From the NCBI RefSeq assembly GCF_004698125.1, contig NZ_ML214297.1, positions 1,896,891-1,960,890 of the forward strand: a DNA stretch of 64,000 bases, in the 5' to 3' direction. The notes under the pieces are model-generated. The model was given only the letters and a program-made list of their open reading frames with translations, ran no database searches and had not been told where the DNA came from. This DNA comes from Halosimplex halophilum (GTDB lineage: Archaea; Halobacteriota; Halobacteria; Halobacteriales; Haloarculaceae). Below are positions 17,166 to 23,926 of the stretch, one piece after another. Every line of letters starts with the position of its first letter. Position 1 is the stretch's first letter. Both the position numbers and the translations under genes were made by a program.

Positions 17166-17696
17166 ATGGGCGCGGATTCACTCGACCTCTACGAGACCCA
17201 GCGGCGGGCGCTGACGGTGCTGGTCAACGAGTACCAGCAGCGCGAATCCCCGGTGAGTTCGGGCGTCCTCGCCGAGCGGATGGACAGAACCCCGGGGACG
17301 ATCAGAAACAAGATGCCACAGCTGGAGTCGCTCGGGCTGGTTGAGGGCGTCGCGGGGCCGACCGGCGGGTACGAACCGACCGAGAAGGCCTTCCGGGTGC
17401 TGGACCGGGACCCCGACGCCGAGCGCGAGTCGGTGACGGTCGCACACGGCTTCGAGCGCGTCGACGCCACCGTCGAGTCCGTCTCCTTCGCGAACGTGAA
17501 CCACCCGTCGGACTGCCGCGCGTGGGTCGAGTTCCAGACCGCCATGCCGTCGCTTTCGGTCGGCGACCCCGTCGCCATCGGCCCGACGGCCCAGGGCGAT
17601 CTCGTCGTGGCCGGCGAGGTCCACACGGTCAACGACACCGGCAACCGGATCTCGATCGCCGTCAGCGGGATGGAAGCCCCGGTCTCCGAGGAGTGA
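17166..17696 (+). CDS. winged helix-turn-helix transcription regulator
   Basis: The protein has 176 residues. Residues 5-75 form a winged helix (LAERMDRTPGTIRNKMPQLESLGLVEGVAGPTGGYEPT), resembling Rrf2/HrcA-type DNA-binding domains. The C-terminal half (DATVESVSFANVNHPSDCRAWVEF...SLSVGDPVAIGPTAQGDLVVAGEV) is a beta-rich module that I take as a ligand or metal sensor; a single Cys is at about 118. Its targets are unknown. It follows the nuo genes in the same direction but has a separate 5' region. Confidence 0.7.
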   Translation: MGADSLDLYETQRRALTVLVNEYQQRESPVSSGVLAERMDRTPGTIRNKMPQLESLGLVEGVAGPTGGYEPTEKAFRVLDRDPDAERESVTVAHGFERVDATVESVSFANVNHPSDCRAWVEFQTAMPSLSVGDPVAIGPTAQGDLVVAGEVHTVNDTGNRISIAVSGMEAPVSEE

Positions 17697-17716
17697 CCAC
17701 GCAGTCGGTTCCCAAC

Positions 17717-17820
17717 TGCTGAACCCACGGGGGGTCCCCGATGGTTGAACCCACGTGCGGTTTCCGACGGTTGAGTCCACGTGCGGTTTCCGACGGCTGA
17801 ATCCGCGGCCGAACGCCGGC
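17717..17820. repeat. tandem repeat, four 26 bp units
   Basis: Units like GGTTGAACCCACGTGCGGTT plus TCCGAC begin at 17717, 17743, 17769 and 17795; the middle two differ at two positions and the outer two are diverged. They lie directly after the winged-helix gene. There are no spacers, so this is not CRISPR. Confidence 0.8.
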
Positions 17821-17870
17821 GGAGAGACCCCGACGACCACTCCGGGCGACCTATCCCTCCGAATAGATCA

Positions 17871-17880
17871 TTAACTTTTA
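17871..17880 (+). promoter_or_regulatory. TATA-like promoter before the 71-residue ORF
   Basis: TTAACTTTTA stands out in GC-rich DNA. The predicted start site (about 17905) falls on an 11-codon ORF (MSRTALAVAVR, 17907-17942), not on the downstream gene at 17999. Confidence 0.55.
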
Positions 17881-17998
17881 TTATCGATGGGTGCATCCGG
17901 AGAGGTATGTCACGGACGGCGCTCGCAGTAGCGGTACGCTGATTCTCTCCCCCGACGGCGTCGTCCAGTTCGCAGACCGCCTCCGACCCCAACCGCAG

Positions 17999-18214
17999 AT
18001 GAGCACACACGCGACCACCGAGACCCGAGACGCACCGACAGCCGAGACCACGGCCGACGAGCCCGAGATCGAAGCCGACGCCGCCGATCCGGGCGACGAC
18101 GGGCCGGCGCCGATGGACCCGTTCGACGCCCACGACGCGGCGGCGACGTTCGGCGCCTCGACGCGGCGACTCCCGAACACTGTCGACACGGAGAACAAGT
18201 ATCTGGGCGGGTAA
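17999..18214 (+). CDS. small acidic protein, unknown
   Basis: This 71-residue protein is rich in Asp, Glu, Ala and Thr, with a more ordered C-terminus (MDPFDAHDAAATFGAST, then RRLPNTVDTENKYLGG). No domain is recognised. An in-frame GTG at 17891 would extend it by 36 residues, but that codon lies upstream of the predicted transcript start, so ATG at 17999 is preferred. An 11-codon ORF precedes it out of frame. Coding status rests on acidic composition and the promoter, so it is uncertain. Confidence 0.45.
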   Translation: MSTHATTETRDAPTAETTADEPEIEADAADPGDDGPAPMDPFDAHDAAATFGASTRRLPNTVDTENKYLGG

Positions 18215-18290
18215 CGACGCCCGTTCGCGCTGATCCGACCGGAAGTGACTGGTCGGTCCCCCTTGCGATTTGTTCACTCAACAGGACAAA

Positions 18291-18298
18291 ACATATAC
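18291..18298 (+). promoter_or_regulatory. TATA box of the lipoprotein gene
   Basis: ACATATAC is centred about 28 bp before the ATG at 18323, implying a leaderless mRNA. Confidence 0.6.
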
Positions 18299-18322
18299 CG
18301 GGCTGTTGAATCGCTCAAGATA

Positions 18323-18967
18323 ATGCGTAGTACTTTCCCGATTGCACTCACTGTACTCCTATTCGTCGCTGGATGTAGCGCGCCAGCGACCCAGTCTACG
18401 CCGACGCTTGAGCCGACGAGATCAGGGACCGATACCCCAATCGAGCCGCGAACACCCGTACCGACCGAGCCGGAAACGTCTGCCACGACCGATAGGGGGC
18501 AGTCACCAGCACCATCCTCGGTAACGGCCACCGAGTCATCCTCGATACCTACCGTCTCGGCAACACCGGTTGCGTTCGAGTCGAACGGGACGAACTGTCC
18601 CGACAGCACTTGGATCGAGTTCTGGCGGGAGTACAGAGACGACGTGTGGACACAGGACAGCGTCCGTGTGAGTTTCACCATCCCTGCGAACACGACCCTC
18701 TTTTTGGTGGCGTACGTCGATGGGGAGGTCGCTGGCACGTCGTTCCACGCGGACACTGGCGATACAATCACTACCGCCGAGGGATTCAGAGTTAACCTAC
18801 AGCGGTCGTATTCGGGCCTTCACGTTGTCCAGACGGTTGTCTACAGCGACCAGAACGAGAACGGTGAGTTCGATCGCGACATCGATGCCCCCTGTACGGT
18901 CAACGGGAGTGTAGTGCAGGCCGGGCCAGAGCGAATGAACTTCACTGCATACGGTGCGAGCGAATAG
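18323..18967 (+). CDS. secreted lipoprotein, unknown function
   Basis: This 214-residue protein has an N-terminal signal with lipobox FVAGC (Cys at about 19). A Thr/Ser/Pro-rich linker, probably O-glycosylated, runs to about residue 85. A folded C-terminal domain of about 125 residues follows, with DVWTQDSVRVSFTIPANTT and DQNENGEFDRDIDAPC, an acidic segment that could bind calcium. Haloarchaea carry related Ser/Thr-rich lipoproteins of unknown role. The gene is lower in GC than its surroundings, so recent acquisition is possible. It converges on acs1 across element B. Confidence 0.65.
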   Translation: MRSTFPIALTVLLFVAGCSAPATQSTPTLEPTRSGTDTPIEPRTPVPTEPETSATTDRGQSPAPSSVTATESSSIPTVSATPVAFESNGTNCPDSTWIEFWREYRDDVWTQDSVRVSFTIPANTTLFLVAYVDGEVAGTSFHADTGDTITTAEGFRVNLQRSYSGLHVVQTVVYSDQNENGEFDRDIDAPCTVNGSVVQAGPERMNFTAYGASE

Positions 18968-19085
18968 CCACCGCTGGCGTGACGAGGGTCTTCATCGCAT
19001 TCTGTTCTCTGCGGGATCTCACATTCGATTTCATTTCAAAGACTACTGTATCCGAAGCCACTGCTCCGTGCACAGTCTGTACTGA

Positions 19086-19233
19086 GCATCCGGCGCCTTC
19101 GGCGCCGGTTCACCGGACGCGAGGGAGCGAAGCGACCGCTGCGTCCGGTTCTTTTTCCCCAAGTTTTTGCGGCGGAGGATTCCCGCAGCGCGCCTCCGGC
19201 GCGCGAGGAACTCTCCGCCGGAAAAAGTGGGAT
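19086..19233 (+). repeat. structured intergenic element, copy B
   Basis: This lies in the gap between the convergent lipoprotein and acs1 genes. It holds GCATCCGGCGCC and GGCGCCGGTTC paired around TTC (hairpin 19090-19108); a 9 bp stem ACCGGACGC/GCGTCCGGT (19112-19149) enclosing GAGGGAGCGAAGCGACC; the box CTTTTTCCCC; and a long hairpin (19164-19226), TTTTTGCGGCGGAG paired with CTCCGCCGGAAAAA, with a nested GCGCGCC/GGCGCGC stem. It ends at the acs1 stop codon. The order matches copies A and C. Confidence 0.8.
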
Positions 19234-21237
19234 CTAGTCGTCGCCGTGGACCTGGTCGCGGATCTCCTCGGGGACGCTCGGGTCACGCAGCGTCGTGGTG
19301 TCGCCGAGCTCGTCGCCGTTGGAGATGTTCTCCAGCAGGCGGCGCATGATCTTGCCCGAGCGGGTCTTCGGCAGGTCGTCGACGAAGACCACGCGGGCCG
19401 GGCGGGCGAACTTGCCGATCTCGTCCTCGACCGCCTCGATGATGCGGTCGCGGACCTCCTCGTTGCTGGCGGAGACGCCCTCGCGGACGACGACGTACAC
19501 GTCGGGCACCTCGCCCTTCTCGTCGTGGTCGCGTGCGGCGACGGCGGCCTCGGCCACGTCCTGGACTTCCGATACCGCGGATTCGAGCTCCATCGTCCCG
19601 AGGCGGTGGCCGGCGACGTTCATCACGTCGTCGAGGCGGCCGAGGACGCGGAAGTAGCCGTCGTCCTCGTGGACGGCGCCGTCGCCGGCCTTGTACACCC
19701 AGTCCTCGGGGTCCGAGCTGTCGGTGTCCGAGAAGTCCTGCCAGTACTCCTCGATGAACCGCTCGTCGTTGCCGTATACGGTCTGCAACATCCCGGGCCA
19801 GGGCTTCTCGATGACGAGGTTGCCCGCCTTGCCGCTCGCGGGCTCCATCGGCTCGCCGCTGTCGTCGTAGAGGGCGGGCTGGATGCCCGGACAGGGGAAC
19901 CCGGCCGAGCCGGGTTTCATGTCCTTGAGCGCGGGGAGGTTCGTGATGAGGTGGCCGCCGGTCTCGGTCTGCCACCACGTGTCGACGATGACCGCGTCCT
20001 CGTCGCCGATGTGCTTGTAGTACCACAGCCACGCCTCCGGCTGGATCGGCTCGCCGACCGTGGTCATGTGGCGGAAGTCGAAGTCGTAGTCCTCGACGTA
20101 CTCCGAGCCCCACTTCATGAACATCCGCACGGCCGTCGGCGAGGTGTGGAAGATGTCCACGTCGTAGCGCTCGGCGATCTCCCAGATGCGGCCCTTGTGG
20201 GGGTGGTCCGGCGTGTCCTCGTACATCACGCTGGTCGTCCCGAGCGAGAGCGGCCCGTAGACGATGTAGGAGTGGCCGGTGATCCACCCGATGTCGGCGG
20301 CGCACCAGTAGGTGTCCTCGGGTTCGATGTCCAGCACGTACTTGCTGGTGGCGGTGACGTAGGAGAGGTAGCCGCCGGTGCGGTGCTGGCAGCCCTTCGG
20401 CTGGCCCGTGGTCCCGGAGGTGTACATGAGGAAGAGGGGGTCCTCGGCGTCGCGGGAGACGGGGTCGACGCGGGCGCGCTCGTTGTCGGCGAGCAGGTCG
20501 TCGGCCAGTACGTACGGGTCGTCGCTGCCGATCTCCACGTCCTCGTGGAGTTCGTCGTGGCGGGTCCAGAGGACGACCGTGTCGACGTCGGAATCGGCCA
20601 GTTCCAGGGCCTCGTCGCACTTCTCCTTGTGGTTGAGGAACTCGCCGCGGCGGTAGTAGCCGTCGCAGGTGACGACCACGTCGGAGTCGGCGTCGTCGAT
20701 GCGGTCGGCCAGCGCCTGCGCCGAGAAGCCGGCGAACACCTCCGAGTGGGGCGCGCCGATGCGGGCGCAGGCCAGCATCGTCACCGGCAGCGCCGGCAGC
20801 ATCGGGAGGTGGCAGGTGACCACGTCGTCCTCCTCGACGCCCACGTCCTGCAGGGACGCGGCGGCGGCGTTGACGCGGTTGTACAGATCCTGATAGGTGA
20901 TGATGTCCCGTTCGTCGCTGTCGGTGCCCTCCCAGATGAACGCGGCCTGGTTCTTGCGCTCGTCGAGGTGGCGGTCGATGCAGTTGTACGAGGCGTTGAG
21001 CTCGCCGCCGGTGAACCACTCGTAGAAGGGCGGGTTCGAGTCGTCGAGCACCTCGTCCCAGTGTTCGTCCCAGTCGAGCAGTTCCGCGTACTCCTCGAAG
21101 GCCTCGGGGTAGTTCTCGTCGAAGCGGTCGTAGATGTCGGGGTCGCTGACGTTGGCCTGGCCGACGAAGTCGGTCGGCGGCCGGAAGTACTCCTGTTCGG
21201 TCAGCCGCGATTCGAGCGGGGAGCCGTCCTCGGACAT
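19234..21237 (-). CDS. acs: acetyl-CoA synthetase (AMP-forming)
   Basis: The 667-residue ANL-superfamily enzyme has the A3 P-loop MYTSGTTGQPKGCQHRTGGY, A5 WWQTETGGHLI, A8 hinge LGRLDDVMNVAGHRLGT and catalytic Lys in LPKTRSGKIMRRLL. It activates acetate with ATP and CoA, the usual acetate-assimilation route in haloarchaea. All core motifs are intact, unlike the second copy at 23927-25843. A TATA-like CGCTTAAGAG (21321-21330) lies about 85 bp upstream, and a 17-codon ORF sits between it and the ATG. Element B abuts the stop. Confidence 0.93.
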   Translation of the reverse strand: MSEDGSPLESRLTEQEYFRPPTDFVGQANVSDPDIYDRFDENYPEAFEEYAELLDWDEHWDEVLDDSNPPFYEWFTGGELNASYNCIDRHLDERKNQAAFIWEGTDSDERDIITYQDLYNRVNAAAASLQDVGVEEDDVVTCHLPMLPALPVTMLACARIGAPHSEVFAGFSAQALADRIDDADSDVVVTCDGYYRRGEFLNHKEKCDEALELADSDVDTVVLWTRHDELHEDVEIGSDDPYVLADDLLADNERARVDPVSRDAEDPLFLMYTSGTTGQPKGCQHRTGGYLSYVTATSKYVLDIEPEDTYWCAADIGWITGHSYIVYGPLSLGTTSVMYEDTPDHPHKGRIWEIAERYDVDIFHTSPTAVRMFMKWGSEYVEDYDFDFRHMTTVGEPIQPEAWLWYYKHIGDEDAVIVDTWWQTETGGHLITNLPALKDMKPGSAGFPCPGIQPALYDDSGEPMEPASGKAGNLVIEKPWPGMLQTVYGNDERFIEEYWQDFSDTDSSDPEDWVYKAGDGAVHEDDGYFRVLGRLDDVMNVAGHRLGTMELESAVSEVQDVAEAAVAARDHDEKGEVPDVYVVVREGVSASNEEVRDRIIEAVEDEIGKFARPARVVFVDDLPKTRSGKIMRRLLENISNGDELGDTTTLRDPSVPEEIRDQVHGDD

Positions 21238-21239
21238 GG

Positions 21240-21293
21240 CTATCGACCCCTCCCTGTGACCCGTCGCGACCGGTGGCAGTCACTCCGTGACAT
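21240..21293 (-). CDS. 17-codon leader ORF before acs1
   Basis: MSRSDCHRSRRVTGRGR reads from 21293 and stops (TAG) two bases before the acs1 ATG. Its ATG is about 32 bp from the TATA-like box at 21321-21330, so it may be the first codon or nearly so of the transcript. It is Arg-rich and includes AGG and CGA codons. Translation is not proven; the position is the evidence. Confidence 0.4.
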   Translation of the reverse strand: MSRSDCHRSRRVTGRGR

Positions 21294-21320
21294 GGTTCGT
21301 CGTGGATATCACCCAGGAGA

Positions 21321-21330
21321 CTCTTAAGCG
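21321..21330 (-). promoter_or_regulatory. TATA-like box of acs1
   Basis: CGCTTAAGAG on the minus strand is the only good TATA-like match upstream of acs1. It predicts a start site near 21298 and hence a transcript that begins at the 17-codon ORF and not at acs1. Confidence 0.5.
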
Positions 21331-21425
21331 AACCGTCTAACTATCTATGTTGACGACTGTCACGGCCGGCGACGACCGCCCGAAGGGGCCGCGGTGTCGG
21401 CGGCCCGTACCGCGCGCCCGACCTG

Positions 21426-23771
21426 TCACTCGTCGTCGAAGAAGGCGGTGAGCAGTTTCTGCTGGGCCTTCCGGAGGTGGTTGTGCAGCGTCGGCGAGGA
21501 GACGCCGATGGAGTCGGCCAGTTCCTCGGCGGTCGACCCGCGGGGCCACTCGAAGTAGCCGGCGAGGTAGGCCGCCCGGAGGACCGACTGCTGTTTGTCG
21601 GTGAGGTCGTCCTCCAGCGAGCGGCGGAAGCCGTCGGTCGTCTGGACGGGCCGTTCGACCTCCTGTTTCGAGAGCAGCGCCGACGCCGAGAACGCCGACT
21701 GGAAGCCGTTGAAGACGGTCCGCACGTCGGTCTCGGTGGTGAACTCGGCGGTGACGCGCTGGGCGCCGTCCGCGACGGTGAACTCGGAGACGTGACCGCC
21801 CAGTTCCGTCAGCGTCGTGGCGGGCTCCTCGCCGGCGACGACGAACTCGACGAGGTAGCGCTCGCCGTAGTCGCGGATCAGCCGGGCGTTCTCGATGCCG
21901 GCGGCGTCGTCGGCGAACTCGACGACGTCCTCGGGGGAGGCGCCGCGCATCGTCACGAAGTACAGCAGGCTCCCGCCCTCGCCGGGGACCAGGCCCTGGA
22001 GCTCGAACGCCGCGCCGAGGTCCCGGCTGGCCGCGACGAAGAACGCGCGGTCGCTCTCGACGCGGAACTCCAGTTCCGTGACGCTGTCGGCCAGCAGCAG
22101 GTTCCGGCGCTTGATGTCGGTGATCGCCTGGCCGACCCCCCAGCCGAGGCTGGCCAGCAGGTCGCGCTCGGCGCTCCCGAAGGCCTCGCTCCCGGTCGCG
22201 CCCAGCGCGAGCAGGCCGTGGGTCGTGTCGCCGTAGGTGATCGGGACGACGGCGACCGCGTCGACGCCCGGTCCGTCGCCGTCCGTCTCGACCGCCCGGA
22301 GCGGCCCCTCCCGGTCGTCGGCGGCGAGTATCCGCACCTCGCCCGGCTGGTCGGCGGCGACGTCGGGGACGTCGACGTCGTCGGTAGCGACCTCGGCCAG
22401 CGCCTCCGCGGTCGCCTCGTCGACCCCGGTCCAGGCCGTCGAGACGACCCCCCGGTCGCCGGTCGCCGAGCCGACCCACGCGAACTCGTAGCTGTCGGCC
22501 GCGGCCAGCCGCTCGCAGACCCGCGAGGCGACCTCCGTCCGCTTCGACGCCGCCGCGAGCACCCCGGCGACCGCCCCGAGCGCGTCGATGGCGTCTGCCA
22601 CGCGGGCGGGGACGGCCGACCCGGTCGACCCGTCGGAATCCGCCGCGGCCGGTCCCGACCCGTTTTCGCCCGGAGCGACCCCGTCTCCGCCCGGAGCCGC
22701 CCCGCGCCCGTACGCGTGCGCCCCGTCCGCGTCTGCACCGTTTCCGTTCACGAGCGCGCCGTCGCCGCTCACGGGTGCTCTCTCCCCGTTCGCGTTCGCC
22801 CCGACACCGCTCTCGACCGGCGCCCCCGCGCTCGCCGGTCCGTCGCCGTCCGTCTCGACGAACGCGGCGACGTACCGGCCCCGCCGCGCGGCGGTGTCGT
22901 GCAGGGGCGCGGCGACCTGCACGGCCGGGACGGGATCGCCGTCGGGCCGGGCGAGCCGGACGGGTTCCGCCCCGTTCGCCTCGCTCGGCGGGCGGGCGTC
23001 GCCGTGATACAGCGCGCTCGCGGGTCCGCCGACCAGGTCCTCCCCGGGCGTGTCGGTCAGCGCGGCGGCGCCGTCGTTGGCGAACGCCACGGTCCCGTCG
23101 GCGTCGGTGACGACGACCGCGAGGTCCGCGCCCGCGAGCGCGCGCCCGAGGTCTCCCGGCGTCCACTCGGCGGTCGGACCGTCCAGCCCCGTCCGTTCGA
23201 GCGCGTCGAGGACGGTGTCGATCCCCACTGGGTCGAGGTGACGACACAGGGTGTCGATCCCGTCCCAGGGGCCGACCGCGAGGACGACCCGGGGGTCGAG
23301 TCCCGCCTCGTGGACGAGCCGGCGGGCGTAGTACCCCCGGAGGTCCGTCGAGGAGACGCTCAGCAGTCGGTCGTCGCCGCTCCGGTCGGCCGCGCGCTCG
23401 CCGACCTCCGCGACGACCATCTGGATCCGCCGCGGCGTCACGTCGACGACCAGTTCGTCCTCGCCGATCCCCCGCTCGTTGACGTACCGGTCGACGGCCG
23501 AGCGCACGTCCGCCGGAACGTAGGCGTCCCTGACGGTCTCGCCGGCGTCGTCGACCACCGTCAGGAGGTGGTGGGCCCCGGCGCGCGTCGAGGCGGTCCA
23601 CAGGTGCCCCGGCCGGACCCGCGCCACCTCCGCCGGCCGGAGGCCGACCTCGCCGCAGAGACGCACGACCACGGCCTCCCGGTACGTGGCCGCCGCCCGC
23701 CGCAACCGCTCGTAGCCCGCGCTCGTCAGCGGTTCGGCGGCGTCGTCGGCGCCCCTGGTACGCTGTCCCAT
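21426..23771 (-). CDS. Bat-type regulator with integrase-like N-terminus, PAS, GAF and HTH_10
   Basis: The protein has 781 residues. Residues 15-180 resemble a tyrosine recombinase catalytic fold: CGEVGLRPAEVARVR (Arg45), and STDLRGYYARRLVHEAGLD where HxxR is expected (Thr142, Arg145); the tyrosine region GIDTLCRHL lacks Tyr. A PAS domain (about 200-310) and a low-complexity Asn/Gly/Ala linker (about 315-395) follow, then a GAF domain (about 400-555), a bacterio-opsin-activator domain, and a C-terminal HTH_10 (LTDKQQSVLRAAYLAGYFEWPRGST). It lies between two acs genes on the same strand, suggesting but not proving a role in acetate control. A TATA-like box is at 23799-23808. Confidence 0.82.
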   Translation of the reverse strand: MGQRTRGADDAAEPLTSAGYERLRRAAATYREAVVVRLCGEVGLRPAEVARVRPGHLWTASTRAGAHHLLTVVDDAGETVRDAYVPADVRSAVDRYVNERGIGEDELVVDVTPRRIQMVVAEVGERAADRSGDDRLLSVSSTDLRGYYARRLVHEAGLDPRVVLAVGPWDGIDTLCRHLDPVGIDTVLDALERTGLDGPTAEWTPGDLGRALAGADLAVVVTDADGTVAFANDGAAALTDTPGEDLVGGPASALYHGDARPPSEANGAEPVRLARPDGDPVPAVQVAAPLHDTAARRGRYVAAFVETDGDGPASAGAPVESGVGANANGERAPVSGDGALVNGNGADADGAHAYGRGAAPGGDGVAPGENGSGPAAADSDGSTGSAVPARVADAIDALGAVAGVLAAASKRTEVASRVCERLAAADSYEFAWVGSATGDRGVVSTAWTGVDEATAEALAEVATDDVDVPDVAADQPGEVRILAADDREGPLRAVETDGDGPGVDAVAVVPITYGDTTHGLLALGATGSEAFGSAERDLLASLGWGVGQAITDIKRRNLLLADSVTELEFRVESDRAFFVAASRDLGAAFELQGLVPGEGGSLLYFVTMRGASPEDVVEFADDAAGIENARLIRDYGERYLVEFVVAGEEPATTLTELGGHVSEFTVADGAQRVTAEFTTETDVRTVFNGFQSAFSASALLSKQEVERPVQTTDGFRRSLEDDLTDKQQSVLRAAYLAGYFEWPRGSTAEELADSIGVSSPTLHNHLRKAQQKLLTAFFDDE

Positions 23772-23798
23772 GACAGTCGTTTCGCGGAAACGTACCCT

Positions 23799-23808
23799 TG
23801 CGAAATAA
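23799..23808 (-). promoter_or_regulatory. TATA-like box of the Bat-type regulator
   Basis: GCTTTATTTC on the minus strand is centred about 32 bp before the ATG at 23771. Confidence 0.55.
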
Positions 23809-23926
23809 AGCTTCGCCAGGTGTGGGTGTCTCGTCCGGGATCGAGAGGTTGTCGACGCCAGTTACCGGGTCGGTGCGTGCGTCGCGTTTCGGGATGGGGA
23901 AGAATACCGAAGGAGCGTCGCGGCCG

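Noticed and set aside
9244-17820. Tandem repeats at 9244-9341 and 17717-17820 as CRISPR arrays
   Set aside because: Units are contiguous with no spacers, and no cas genes are present.
19086-19233. Element B as a simple transcription terminator of acs1
   Set aside because: The T-tract hairpin could terminate transcription, but copies A and C share the same longer ordered structure, and A is between divergent genes, so this explanation is incomplete.
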